Counted from the stretch's first letter, positions 1 to 9,477 are shown. The stretch: 64,000 nucleotides of DNA from Flaviramulus basaltis (GCF_900114265.1 NZ_FPKV01000003.1:124001-188000); one strand, 5' to 3'. The notes: generated from the letters alone by a model not told the origin. Numbers and translations: made by a program.

Positions 1-107
1 CAATCAGGTGTGCACTTTCTCACCAGAATTGTCGTAAATTTAATGAGCATTTAAAAGCAATTTGACTTTCGTTTTTACAAAAAAATGTCAAACTAAAGCG
101 ATTTAAA

Positions 108-1365
108 ATGCAGACAAACAGCACCTTTTCAATTATTTTCTATACAAGAAAATCAAGAAGTACTGCGAACGAGTTATCGATCTATGTACGCATTACCGTA
201 TCTGGACAACGTTCAGAAATTAGTCTAAAACGAACGATTCTGTTTAAAGAATGGGACAGTTCCAAAAACAGAGGACGTGGAAGCACTTATAAAATAAGAG
301 TTTTGAACACCTATCTAGACCAAGTTTATAGCCAATTATTGGATTGCCACAAACAACTGTTGGAAGAATCCAAGATCATTACAGCCAATGCCATAAAAGC
401 AAGGTACTTGGGCGAGGATGATAACCATAAGACCTTAAAGGAATTAATAGCCTATCATAATACCAATATGGTCAGTGTTTTGAAACATGGTACAATGAAA
501 AACGATGCTACCACAGAAAAATACTTGGATAAATTCCTGAACCAAAAACTAAAAGCAAGCGACATTCATTTAAAACAATTAAATTATCGCTTTATCATTG
601 ACTTTGAACAGTATTTGAGACACTATAAGAACAATAAAAAGAAATTGTCCTTATCTAACAATGGTGTCATGAAACATTTGGAACGCTTCAAGAAAATGAT
701 AAACCTAGCGGTAAAACTGGAATGGATATTGAAAAACCCATTTGCACAATTCCAAATGAAGTTTGATAAATATGATAGGGCATAACCTAACGGAAAGAGA
801 ACTGGAGCAAATTGAAAACACCTATTACAACAACGATAGGTTAGAGCGAATAAAAGACTGTTTCATATTTTCTTGTTATACGGGACTGTCCTATGTCGAT
901 GTCAAGGAACTGACATTAAACCAAATCACCATAGGAATAGATGCGACCCATTGGATATTCACCAAACGGGAGAAAACGAACGGAAGGGTAAACATACCCA
1001 TCCTGCCCCAAGCCATGGCTATTATCGATAAATACAGGGATGCCAGTGAAAAGAAAGAAAACAGCCTACTGTTGCCTCTTTGCTCAAACCAAAAGGCAAA
1101 CAGTTACCTAAAGGAAATATCCAAGGACTGTGGCATACACAAGAACGTTACTTTCCACGTTGCTAGACATACTTTTGCCACTACGGTGATGCTATCCAAC
1201 GGCGTTCCCATCGAAACAGTGTCCAAACTGCTGGGACATACTAAACTATCCACCACTCAGCTCTATGCGCGGGTAGTGGAGACCAAGATAAGTGAGGATA
1301 TACAAAATCTTCTCATAAGGTTTGAAACAAAAAAGAAAAAAGCAATGGAAGTTTTAGAGGGCTGA
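108..1365 (+). pseudogene. Frameshifted tyrosine recombinase/integrase
   Basis: Two reading frames join into one phage-integrase-like protein. Codons from 108 to 785 give the N-terminal arm-binding and SAM-like core-binding part, ending in NPFAQFQMKFDKYDRA. The frame continuing from about 780 to 1365 gives the catalytic domain, starting HNLTERELEQIE. Removing one G from the GGG at 778-780 joins them as ...KYDRHNLTEREL, so one extra base explains the break. In the catalytic half the motif HVARH, LLGHTK and YARV supply the usual His, Arg, His and Tyr. The position of the first catalytic Arg holds Ser (CYTGLSYVDV), as known for the IntDOT group. A separate start for the second half at ATG 772 is possible but would give a headless catalytic domain. 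A sequencing error is the main alternative to a true pseudogene. Confidence 0.85.
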
Positions 1366-1371
1366 AAACCG

Positions 1372-1462
1372 TTTTTAAAGGGATGGATTCAGAGGCTGGG
1401 TATTTAAAAATGGTTTTTGTAACAGTTCAGAAGTGTGCGCGGTGAATCCATGGCTTTAAAAA
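1372..1462. repeat. 20-bp imperfect inverted repeat behind the integrase
   Basis: The left arm 1372-1391 reads TTTTTAAAGGGATGGATTCA; the reverse complement of the right arm 1443-1462 reads TTTTTAAAGCCATGGATTCA, so 18 of 20 positions match. The spacer is 51 bp. A 10-bp direct repeat TTTAAAAATG (1403-1412 and 1455-1464) overlaps it. The left arm starts 6 bp after the integrase stop. It could be a recombinase-binding or attachment site, or a stem at the transcript end; the sequence alone does not decide. Confidence 0.6.
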
Positions 1463-1470
1463 TGAAGCAA

Positions 1471-1487
1471 GCTCGCCCGAAGCGAGC
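1471..1487. repeat. Short GC-rich hairpin
   Basis: GCTCGC at 1471-1476 and GCGAGC at 1482-1487 form a 6-bp stem with a 5-nt loop. It stands out from the AT-rich surroundings, lies between the converging integrase and mobilization genes, and has no T-run on either side, so it is not a classical intrinsic terminator. Confidence 0.5.
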
Positions 1488-1495
1488 GCGGTAGG

Positions 1496-2038
1496 TCAAA
1501 GCGCATCTTCTTCTAATTTTTCATTTATGGTGTTGTATTGTTCAACGGTCAATTTTAAGGAATAATGATTGGCACTAAAAGTATTTTTGACTAACCTCAT
1601 ATTTTTAAGGATATCGCCAAGTCTGTACCTAATTTGTGTCAATTTCTCATTGTTTTTCGAATCGGCATCGCGATAGTACGCTAGTTCCTCATTTTCAGTT
1701 ATAATGTTTGGTTCTCCAAATTCATTTTCTGCTACACTTGGATTTTGAACAGTTTCCATTTCATCAAATAGCGATTCTAATAGTTTCTTTGTGGATTTTA
1801 GTTGTGTTTCTTCAACATTTCTTAAAATAGATACAATGGCATCCATGCGTTTATTTAATGTATTTGTAAAAGATATATTGTTCGGACCCAAAGTGTCATA
1901 GGGAGATAAATTGTTATCCTCAAAAAAGGCAATCATAAAATCCAGAGTTTCAGAATAGCTTGGGCTTGTTTTTTTAGAATATTTCTTGAATTTATCAATG
2001 GTTTTTTTCTTTAACAGAATGGTATTAAAATCATCCAT
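1496..2038 (-). CDS. BfmA/BtgA-family mobilization protein
   Basis: A 180-aa protein without signal peptide. The N-terminus resembles the BfmA/BtgA mobilization proteins of Bacteroidetes: a basic KKKTIDKFKKYSKK stretch, then a segment like SYSETLDFMIAFFEDNNLSP and a middle region MDAIVSILRNVEETQLKSTKKLLESLF that looks helical. These accessory proteins help a relaxase act at oriT during plasmid or transposon transfer. Here the gene is alone: no relaxase gene follows, and it converges on the frameshifted integrase. The family call is from recalled sequence pattern and is moderately sure. The C-terminal third has no motif I can name. Confidence 0.7.
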   Translation of the reverse strand: MDDFNTILLKKKTIDKFKKYSKKTSPSYSETLDFMIAFFEDNNLSPYDTLGPNNISFTNTLNKRMDAIVSILRNVEETQLKSTKKLLESLFDEMETVQNPSVAENEFGEPNIITENEELAYYRDADSKNNEKLTQIRYRLGDILKNMRLVKNTFSANHYSLKLTVEQYNTINEKLEEDAL

Positions 2039-2406
2039 AATATATTAAATTGTTACAATGAAACGTTGAATTTACTGGGGTTAAAATCAAATTTAGGGCA
2101 AATTTGAAAAACAACAAAATCCTTAATGAATTTAATCAATTGAAAATCAGCAAAGTACAAATAAGTAACATCGCGCAGCGTGTTACCCTCTTGCTATTTC
2201 CCCCTTAGTTTTACAAACACGCTTTATTTAGGGATTATTTATATGTTAGTGAGTTTCTTTAATTGTTAACTTTCTATCGGGGAATACTCTTAAAAATTGA
2301 ATCCAAAAACTAAATTAATATATAATATATAAGTAACAATTTAGATTTTTCATGTGCAAAATTGATGTTTAAATCAACAGGAACTATTTTTATGATAAAA
2401 ACAAAG
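2039..2406. other. Gene-free stretch with a GC-rich hairpin
   Basis: No convincing open frame in 368 bp. At 2165-2186 GTAACA/TGTTAC and CGC/GCG form a 9-bp stem with a 3-nt loop and one bulged T (2171). It is followed by a C-rich pocket at about 2187-2212. This is more GC-rich than the surroundings. It could hold the promoter of the mobilization gene, the element boundary, or part of an oriT; none of these is proven. Confidence 0.4.
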
Positions 2407-3243
2407 TTAAATTCCACTCCTGCCCAAATAGGTACGCACATACGAATGTTCACCTGTTAAAAAACTCCTTGGACTATCACCAATTAATTTTTTAAAATCA
2501 TTAATAAAATGCGCTTGGTCGTAGTAACCACAATCTAAAGCTAGATGATGTAGTTTTTCAGTATCTGATGAGTTTAACATTTCAAACACTGTATTAAGCT
2601 GTATAACTTTACAAAAATACTTAGGTGATACACCTATAACTTCCTTAAATTTTCTTCTAAAATGACGGAGACTAATTCCAAGTTTTTCTGCAAGAGTTTC
2701 CTGTGCTATTATTCCATTAAGTTGATAAATATGTATTAAAGCCTCTTCTAACCATTCAATTTTTGGTAAACTATTAGCGGAAAGATCTTTTAAAAATTCA
2801 AGCATAAAAGACACACGATTAATTGGCAATTTACATTTAGTTAAGTTTTTATAGAGGTTTTGTGTATTGTTAGGTGAAACCTTATTGAAGCTACGCCATT
2901 GGTTTAAAAAATAATCACCATTTTTATGAAATAAGTAATAAGGAGCTGAAGGATATAGTATAAAACCAATTTGTCCAAATTCACCATCTATTTTAATTTG
3001 AATATCAGTATTATATACTTGGCCAGCAACATTCAATCTTGAATCAGGTTTTATAATTTGATTATTTATATGAAGTAAAGGAATATCACGGTATATATTA
3101 ATTAACAATGGAAAACCATTTGGGTGAACAGGATATGTTGTAGTAATTACAGATTTTGATTCACCTTGAATTACTGCTACAATATAAGGTTGCAGTTCTT
3201 GAGGGATATTATAATCTAACTTTTTAACAAAAGAATCTATCAT
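2407..3243 (-). CDS. AraC-family transcriptional regulator (DUF6597-like N-terminus)
   Basis: A 278-aa cytoplasmic DNA-binding protein. The C-terminal ~100 residues form the double helix-turn-helix of AraC/XylS proteins: first HTH in QETLAEKLGISLRHFRRKFKEVIG, second in LHHLALDCGYYDQAHFINDFKKLIGDSPRSF. The N-terminal ~160 residues (around FPLLINIYRDIPLLHI) fit the beta-rich sensing domain often labelled DUF6597 in Bacteroidetes regulators. The effector is unknown. It is divergent to the hybrid two-component regulator with 119 bp between the starts, so the two may share a control region. No operator could be identified by eye. Confidence 0.85.
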   Translation of the reverse strand: MIDSFVKKLDYNIPQELQPYIVAVIQGESKSVITTTYPVHPNGFPLLINIYRDIPLLHINNQIIKPDSRLNVAGQVYNTDIQIKIDGEFGQIGFILYPSAPYYLFHKNGDYFLNQWRSFNKVSPNNTQNLYKNLTKCKLPINRVSFMLEFLKDLSANSLPKIEWLEEALIHIYQLNGIIAQETLAEKLGISLRHFRRKFKEVIGVSPKYFCKVIQLNTVFEMLNSSDTEKLHHLALDCGYYDQAHFINDFKKLIGDSPRSFLTGEHSYVRTYLGRSGI

Positions 3244-3362
3244 TTATTAAATTATCTTTTAATCTTTACATCAATAAGGATGTCCGAATTTTACAATAAA
3301 GCATAATTCAAAAAAGCTATTTTCTAATATAGAATAATTAAAAGAAAAATAGATAATTAATT

Positions 3363-6300
3363 ATGCATAAAATAGCGCTTAAATCGTTTTTTTTAAGAAT
3401 CATAATCCTTTTATGTTATATAGTTTTCTTTTCAGAAGGTATTGCTCAGAATCAAATTACTTTTAGGCAACTTTCTGTAAAAGACGGACTTTCTCAAAAT
3501 AGTGCGGTATCCATTTCTCAAGATAGTATCGGTTTTTTATGGATAGCAACTCAAGATGGATTAAACAAATATGATGGAAAAAAGTTCACTACCTACCCCT
3601 TCAGCTTTATAGATATTACAAAACCTAATTATAGTAATCTTGGAAAAGTATATACTGATAGAAAAGGGGAAGTATGGATTATACCTATTAGTAAAATACC
3701 TCATAAATTAAATAGAGAATTTAATGTATTTGAGCCTATCTCAACAATCGATGATGCAAGTGTAATTTATCAAGACACAAATTTTAATTACTGGATTGGT
3801 ACGTATTCAAGCGGTCTTTATTTAATAAACCCATACACTTACAAATCAAAAAAAATAGTATCTACGCAACAACTCAAAGGCACTGTTTTTCAAATAGCCG
3901 AAAACAAAAACTCAGACCTTATATTAACCAGTGAAAAACAAATTATAGAGTTAAACTTAAGTTCTAATATTGCTAATTATATTAAACCACAAACTATATA
4001 TGGGGATAGCATTAAACAAAACTTTAGTACTATTGTTTTTGATAAAAATGAAAGACAATGGATTGGAACTTATGGCGACGGACTTTATTTTAGAGACAAA
4101 AAAGATGAAATATTTAATAGAATTTCTAAGCTTTCTTTTACAGATCCTTTACCGATAGATCTTAATATTTTAGCATTATATATAGATTCAAAAGGCCGAC
4201 TTTGGATTGCGAGTTATGGTAGAGGATTATATATGATAGATTTTGAAAATACCAAAATATCTCATTTTAAGGTTGAAAAACAAAATCCTAAAGCACTTCA
4301 TTACAATGATATTTTAAATATTTATGAAGATTATTCTGGTACTTTATGGTTTGGTTCAGATGGTGCTGGAGTTAGTTATTATGATGAGTATCTAGAAAAG
4401 TTTAATTCATTCATTAATTTTCAAACACCCGAAAATATAAGTATTGATGTAATTAGAGCAATTACAACAGATGCCAATAATAATATATGGTTGGGTACTT
4501 CAGGTAAAGGATTAACTCAATACAAGCCAGCAACAAATAGCTGGAGAACATTTAATACAAATATAGACGCTAAAAACACTATTTCTTCTAATAGAATTAT
4601 GAGCCTTTTTGTAGATGATGATAATGTATTGTGGATTGGTACACAAGCTGGAGGGTTAAATTTACTAGATACCAGTAATTATATAAAAAAGTACACAACT
4701 ACATCTAATCCTTTTTTGTCTGCAATAACAATTTGGGATATTTTTAAAGATAACCAAAACAGATTTTGGTTAGGGACTAGAGATAATGGTTTGATTCAAT
4801 TTAATAAAACTAAGGGTGAAATTAAAAAATATACGATAATAGATTCCTTACCTAGCAATAATATAAGAGTAATTGAACAAAGTAATTCTAATAGTTTATG
4901 GTTAGGCACAGAAGAAAATGGTGTGGTTTTATTTGATATGAAAAAAGAAACATTTAAACAATATAAATTTCAGTCTAATAAAAACTCTTTGTCAAATAAT
5001 AAAATTAAAACACTGTATTATGACTCTAAAGATATTTTATGGATAGGGACAAATGGTGGTGGTTTAAATGCCTTTGATACTAAAAAGGAATATTTTTATC
5101 ATTTTACAACTAAAGATGGTCTTGCTAATAATGTTATTTATGCTGTATTGCCCGATAAAAATGGGAATCTTTGGTTAAGTTCTAATAAAGGGATTACTAA
5201 ATTTACCCAAGGCAAATCATTAGAAGATCCTCCCAAAGTTATAAATTATGATAATTATGCTGGTTTAGCAACAGAGTTCAATACTGGAGCCTATTATATA
5301 GATTCAAAGTTTAATCTTTACTTTGGAGGATTAGATGGGTTTTATTGGTTTAATCCTAACAATATTGAGGAAAATAGGATACTTCCTAAAACAACAATTA
5401 CGGGCTTTGAAGTACTTGATGAGCCTCAATTATTAAAACAAGGCACAAAACTAAAACATAACCAAAATACATTATCTTTTACTTTTTCGAGTTTGCAATA
5501 TTCACTACCCGAAAAGAACATGTATCAATATCAATTATTAAATTATGATAAAGATTGGGTACAGGCAGGTAATAATAATTTTGTTCGTTATCCACAAATA
5601 CCTCCTGGAGATTATGAATTTAGAGTAAAGTCTAGTAATTATGATGGCGTTTGGAACGAAATCCCCGAAACATTTAAATTCTCAATAGCAACGCCTTGGT
5701 ATTTAACCACTTTGGCAAGGACTATTTATGTCCTTTTACTACTAATTACAATTTTTGGAATATATTCATATTTAAAATGGCGCTGGAGGATACAATTAGA
5801 CTTGCAATTGAAAGAAAAAGAAGCCGAACGATTTAAAAAACTCAATGATTTTAAATCAAAATTGTATACAGATATATCTCATGAATTTAGAACACCCTTA
5901 ACACTTATATCAGGTCCTATAGATGCAAAACTAGGGGAAGGTAAAATATCAGACTCTGACTTTGCTAATTTCTCTATGATTAAACGCAATACAAATAGAT
6001 TATTATCCCTTGTAGATCAATTATTGGATTTAGCTAAACTAGATAAGGGTAATTTAAAATTAAAGATCTTTCAAGGTAAAATCGACTTGTTTCTTAATAA
6101 TATTGCGGCTTCTTTTGATTATAAATCGGAAACAAAAAAAATAAATTACACAATAAATATAGAGTCTATAAAAAATGCTTGGTACGATGAAGATATACTA
6201 GAAAAAATAGTAACAAATTTACTTTCAAATGCATTTAAATACAGTCCTGAAAATGGTATTTGTATGTTTATAGTCAAAAGAGACATAAGTAATATAGAGA

Positions 6301-7382
6301 TTCATGTAAAAAACACAACCGAGAATCTTTCAGAAGTTCAATTAGAAGATCTTTTTACCCGATTTTATCAAAAAGATGAATATGCTGAAGGTGCTGGAAT
6401 AGGACTCTCATTAGTAAGAGAGCTAATTCAGTTATATAATGGTGAAATATCTGTTAATCTTGAAAAGGATAATGTGATTGATTTTATGGTGATTCTCCCT
6501 ATTTATAAAAAATCATTTAACAAAGAGGATATTTTAAAAGAATCTCTAAAAAAGGAAACACCTAATACAGTTATTTTAGATACTATAGATGTTGAACAAG
6601 ATTTTGTAATAGAAGGCAATGAAAATGAAATACCTATTTTGTTAGTAGTAGATGATCATACTGAAGTTCGTCAATTCATAAAATCAATATTAAAACATAA
6701 ATATCAAGTATTTGAAGCCGAAAATGGAAAACAAGGAATAAAAAAAGCCATGCAATTGGTGCCAGACATTATTATTTCAGATGTTCGAATGCCAATTTGC
6801 GACGGGATTGAGTTGTGTAACTCACTTAAGGCTGATGAACTAACCAGTCATATTCCTATTGTGTTATTAACAGCTGGAACTGGAGAAGAAAAGGAATTAA
6901 AAGGGTTACAATCAGGGGCTGATGATTTTATAACAAAGCCTTTCAAATTAAGAATACTTGAAACAAAAATAGCAAACCTTATTGAAATTCGGAAATCATT
7001 AAGGAGTCGATATAGTCAAGAATTTATATTAAAGCCTAAAGAAATATCCATTACTTCAACAGATGAAGCATTTTTGAATAAAATACAGCAAATATTAGAT
7101 AAACATTTGTCTAATCCAGATTTTAATGCAGTTTCCTTTAGTAAAGAATTAGCCATGAGCAGAATGCAATTACATAGAAAATTATTGGCTTATACAGGTA
7201 TATCAACTTCAGCATTTATAAGATCTCAAAGGTTAAAACAGGCATTACATATTTTAAAAACTTCTGATGCAACAATAAATGAAGTAGCTTATATGGTTGG
7301 CTTCAATACCCCTTCTTATTTTATAAAATGTTTTAAGGAAGCATACAAAAAAACACCTTCTGAATATTTTGAATCCCTTTAA
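3363..7382 (+). CDS. Hybrid two-component system regulator (HTCS)
   Basis: A 1339-aa one-protein signalling system. After a signal peptide (about residues 1-28) come repeated propeller units with D..G.LW.GT patterns (about 30-690), a Y_Y_Y domain (about 700-775), one membrane helix (about 786-806), a histidine kinase with H-box SHEFRTPL (His840) and N-box VTNLLSNAFKYSP, a receiver domain from about 1092 with phospho-acceptor Asp1140 in ISDVRMP, and an AraC-type HTH at the C-terminus (about 1243-1339). The sensor is periplasmic and the output is cytoplasmic DNA binding. HTCS proteins usually sense oligosaccharides and control an adjacent locus. The adjacent genes here are the ten-gene exported-protein unit and not a SusCD locus, which is unusual. 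Confidence 0.95.
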   Translation: MHKIALKSFFLRIIILLCYIVFFSEGIAQNQITFRQLSVKDGLSQNSAVSISQDSIGFLWIATQDGLNKYDGKKFTTYPFSFIDITKPNYSNLGKVYTDRKGEVWIIPISKIPHKLNREFNVFEPISTIDDASVIYQDTNFNYWIGTYSSGLYLINPYTYKSKKIVSTQQLKGTVFQIAENKNSDLILTSEKQIIELNLSSNIANYIKPQTIYGDSIKQNFSTIVFDKNERQWIGTYGDGLYFRDKKDEIFNRISKLSFTDPLPIDLNILALYIDSKGRLWIASYGRGLYMIDFENTKISHFKVEKQNPKALHYNDILNIYEDYSGTLWFGSDGAGVSYYDEYLEKFNSFINFQTPENISIDVIRAITTDANNNIWLGTSGKGLTQYKPATNSWRTFNTNIDAKNTISSNRIMSLFVDDDNVLWIGTQAGGLNLLDTSNYIKKYTTTSNPFLSAITIWDIFKDNQNRFWLGTRDNGLIQFNKTKGEIKKYTIIDSLPSNNIRVIEQSNSNSLWLGTEENGVVLFDMKKETFKQYKFQSNKNSLSNNKIKTLYYDSKDILWIGTNGGGLNAFDTKKEYFYHFTTKDGLANNVIYAVLPDKNGNLWLSSNKGITKFTQGKSLEDPPKVINYDNYAGLATEFNTGAYYIDSKFNLYFGGLDGFYWFNPNNIEENRILPKTTITGFEVLDEPQLLKQGTKLKHNQNTLSFTFSSLQYSLPEKNMYQYQLLNYDKDWVQAGNNNFVRYPQIPPGDYEFRVKSSNYDGVWNEIPETFKFSIATPWYLTTLARTIYVLLLLITIFGIYSYLKWRWRIQLDLQLKEKEAERFKKLNDFKSKLYTDISHEFRTPLTLISGPIDAKLGEGKISDSDFANFSMIKRNTNRLLSLVDQLLDLAKLDKGNLKLKIFQGKIDLFLNNIAASFDYKSETKKINYTINIESIKNAWYDEDILEKIVTNLLSNAFKYSPENGICMFIVKRDISNIEIHVKNTTENLSEVQLEDLFTRFYQKDEYAEGAGIGLSLVRELIQLYNGEISVNLEKDNVIDFMVILPIYKKSFNKEDILKESLKKETPNTVILDTIDVEQDFVIEGNENEIPILLVVDDHTEVRQFIKSILKHKYQVFEAENGKQGIKKAMQLVPDIIISDVRMPICDGIELCNSLKADELTSHIPIVLLTAGTGEEKELKGLQSGADDFITKPFKLRILETKIANLIEIRKSLRSRYSQEFILKPKEISITSTDEAFLNKIQQILDKHLSNPDFNAVSFSKELAMSRMQLHRKLLAYTGISTSAFIRSQRLKQALHILKTSDATINEVAYMVGFNTPSYFIKCFKEAYKKTPSEYFESL

Positions 7383-7402
7383 TAGCAAGATTTTTCAAAG
7401 CC

Positions 7403-7431
7403 TGTTACATTTCTTCTATCATTTGTTACAT
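7403..7431 (+). promoter_or_regulatory. Direct repeat TGTTACAT, candidate HTCS operator
   Basis: TGTTACAT occurs at 7403-7410 and again at 7424-7431, 21 bp apart start to start, which places both copies on the same DNA face. It sits between the HTCS stop and the next gene, with its end 30 bp upstream of a TAnnTTTG promoter box. This arrangement fits an AraC-type activator site. Binding by the neighbouring HTCS is inference. Confidence 0.5.
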
Positions 7432-7460
7432 ACGTAGTATTCGTTTCATGGTAATGCGTT

Positions 7461-7468
7461 TAGTTTTG
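7461..7468 (+). promoter_or_regulatory. Bacteroidota -7 promoter element TAGTTTTG
   Basis: TAGTTTTG matches the TAnnTTTG consensus and ends 25 bp before the start of the OmpA-like gene. No clear TTG -33 box lies at the usual distance, in keeping with an activator-dependent promoter. Confidence 0.5.
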
Positions 7469-7493
7469 GTTTAGAATTTTAAATCAAATTAAG

Positions 7494-8600
7494 ATGAAAC
7501 TGAAATACATAATGTGCCTAATCACATTTTTAATATTTGGTTTACACCTAAAGGCACAAAATTCTCAAACCGAATCAAGCGAAGAATCTTCAACAAACCA
7601 ATCTGAAGTAAAAGTATGGTCAAAGTACAACTTTGTACCTGGTGACGAAATTATTTTTCAAGATGATTTACTTGTGGAAGAAAATGGCGAGTTTCCTTCA
7701 CGTTGGGATTTATTAAAAGGAAATGCTGAAAATGCCGTTTTTGAAAATGAGAATGCTATCAATTTTGAAAATAGAAGTATTGTAACGCCACTTATAGATA
7801 AGCAAAACTACTTACCTGAAATTTTCACCATTGAGTTTGATGCCTATTTTAATGATGTTTACTACAGTTGGCAGAGTTATAATATCCGTTTTTGGAAAGG
7901 AACAAAAGAGTATATAAAACTAAACAGCGAGAATGACGACATTTTTAAGACACTAAAAATCCATAATAATGGCGCTTATGCTGAAACACGCATCGAAAAA
8001 TTTACCAAAAAATTTGAAGGTTATGATGATAATATAAAAGGACAGCTACCTGGTTGGAAACATATTGCTATTTCTTTTAACAAGCGAACATTAAAAGTAT
8101 TTGTAGATCAATACAGAGCTTTAAATATTCCAAATTTAAAAATTAAGCCAGAAATAGTAAGCATCGAATCATATACTAATAATAAGGATGGGCTTATTAT
8201 GGCTATTAAAAATGTTCGAATTGCTGAAGGCGGTAAAAAGTTATACGACAGGGTAATGTCTGATGGTAAGTTTGTTACCACAGGTATTTTATTTGATGTA
8301 AACAAAGCTACTTTAAAACCTGAATCTATGGGTATCATAAACGAAGTAGCTAAAATGATGCAAGAACATCCCGATTTAAATTTTAGTATTGAAGGCCATA
8401 CAGATAGTGATGGTGCCGATGACTACAATCAACAACTTTCCGAACAAAGAGCCAACACTGTAAAAGGAACTTTAATAGAGTTGGGTATAGATGAAACAAG
8501 GTTACAAACAAAAGGGTTAGGCGAAAGTGTACTACTTAATGATAATAATACTGCCGAAAACAAGGCGAACAACAGAAGAGTAGAATTTATAAAAATTTAA
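7494..8600 (+). CDS. OmpA-family protein with lectin-like N-terminal domain
   Basis: A 368-aa exported protein, first gene of the ten-gene unit. Residues 1-21 are a signal peptide ending HLKAQ. The middle (about 60-245) has a beta-rich, LamG-like pattern such as FTIEFDAYFNDVYYSW and GWKHIAISFN. The C-terminus (about 255-368) is an OmpA/MotB peptidoglycan-binding domain: ILFDVNKATLKPESM, IEGHTDSDG, LSEQRANTVK, NRRVEF. It therefore probably sits in the outer membrane or periplasm anchored to peptidoglycan. The ligand of the middle domain is unknown. The next gene starts 4 bp after its stop. Confidence 0.85.
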   Translation: MKLKYIMCLITFLIFGLHLKAQNSQTESSEESSTNQSEVKVWSKYNFVPGDEIIFQDDLLVEENGEFPSRWDLLKGNAENAVFENENAINFENRSIVTPLIDKQNYLPEIFTIEFDAYFNDVYYSWQSYNIRFWKGTKEYIKLNSENDDIFKTLKIHNNGAYAETRIEKFTKKFEGYDDNIKGQLPGWKHIAISFNKRTLKVFVDQYRALNIPNLKIKPEIVSIESYTNNKDGLIMAIKNVRIAEGGKKLYDRVMSDGKFVTTGILFDVNKATLKPESMGIINEVAKMMQEHPDLNFSIEGHTDSDGADDYNQQLSEQRANTVKGTLIELGIDETRLQTKGLGESVLLNDNNTAENKANNRRVEFIKI

Positions 8601-8604
8601 AACT

Positions 8605-9477
8605 ATGAAGACAATAATAACACGGTGTTTAATCCTATTTCTATTATGTGGAACAACTACACATGCACAATTTTTTAAAAAATTAAAAGAGCGCGCTAAA
8701 GATGCAGCAGAAGAAACGGTTCTGCGTAAATCAGAAGAAAAGGTTGCGCAAAAAACCGATCAAACTATGGAGAAAATCTTCAATATTAATTTCGGTAAGG
8801 GAAAAGCTATAGATCCATCACTTTTATCATCAAGCTACAACTTCAATTGGAGGTACACCTTAGAGATGATCACTAAAGAAGGTAATTTAAAAATGCACTA
8901 CTATCTAAACGAAGATGCAGACTATTTTGGAAATCAACCAGAAATGCCCAATGGTAAAGGTTCAGGCTCTATGGGTAATATGTTTATGGTCTATGATTTG
9001 AAGAATGAGTTAATGGCAATTTTTATGGCAAACGGTACTAAAAAAACTGGAATGGCCATGAGTATACCTAAAATGGACGAAATAGTTGAAGATCAGGATT
9101 TTTCTGAAACCTCTTTTAAAGAAATCGGTACCAAGGAAATTTTAGGTTACACCTGTCAAGGTTTTGAAATGGATAGTAAAGAATACCATATTGTAATGTA
9201 TGTCGCTTTTAATACACCAGTAAGTTTTAATAATTACAAAGAAAGCATGTCTAAAAACCTACCTAAGGGATTTAATAAAAAATGGCTGGAAAAATTAGAA
9301 GACAATAGTCTTATGATGGAAATGACCTATACCAACAAAAAGAAAAGTAAACTTTCTGGCACCATGACATGTGTGGCTTTAGTAAATGAAACCAAGAGCA
9401 TTCAAGTTTCCGATTACTCCTTTGATTTTCAAAAAGGTACAGAAAAAGCCACTGAAGAAAGTAAAAATGATTATTAA
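8605..9477 (+). CDS. DUF4412-like exported protein
   Basis: A 290-aa protein with a signal peptide (cleavage near THAQ, residue 22) followed by a charged helix FFKKLKERAKDAAEE. The central and C-terminal parts resemble DUF4412 proteins of Bacteroidetes: a beta-rich region with GTKEILGYTCQGFEM and MYVAFNTPVSF. Met and Gly are frequent between residues 105 and 165. The function of this family is not known. It lies second in the unit, 4 bp after the OmpA-like gene and 16 bp before the next start, so co-expression is likely. Confidence 0.7.
   Translation: MKTIITRCLILFLLCGTTTHAQFFKKLKERAKDAAEETVLRKSEEKVAQKTDQTMEKIFNINFGKGKAIDPSLLSSSYNFNWRYTLEMITKEGNLKMHYYLNEDADYFGNQPEMPNGKGSGSMGNMFMVYDLKNELMAIFMANGTKKTGMAMSIPKMDEIVEDQDFSETSFKEIGTKEILGYTCQGFEMDSKEYHIVMYVAFNTPVSFNNYKESMSKNLPKGFNKKWLEKLEDNSLMMEMTYTNKKKSKLSGTMTCVALVNETKSIQVSDYSFDFQKGTEKATEESKNDY

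Larger units (their letters stand above)
1..2038. mobile_element. Right part of an integrative/mobilizable element (left end outside window)
   Basis: A tyrosine recombinase of the Bacteroidetes mobile-element type and a BfmA/BtgA-like mobilization protein lie together at the window edge, followed by chromosomal-type regulator genes. This pairing is typical of mobilizable or conjugative elements in the phylum. No relaxase is visible, so either the rest lies to the left or only a remnant survives. The recombinase is frameshifted, which suggests the element is no longer mobile by its own enzyme. The right limit is inferred; it could lie in the gene-free stretch that follows the mobilization gene. 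Confidence 0.45.

Noticed and set aside
1471-1487. Intrinsic terminator for the integrase
   Set aside because: The stem is GC-rich but no T-run follows on either strand.
8108-8338. Small minus-strand open frame inside the OmpA-like gene
   Set aside because: No promoter, signal or family features; fully inside a real gene.
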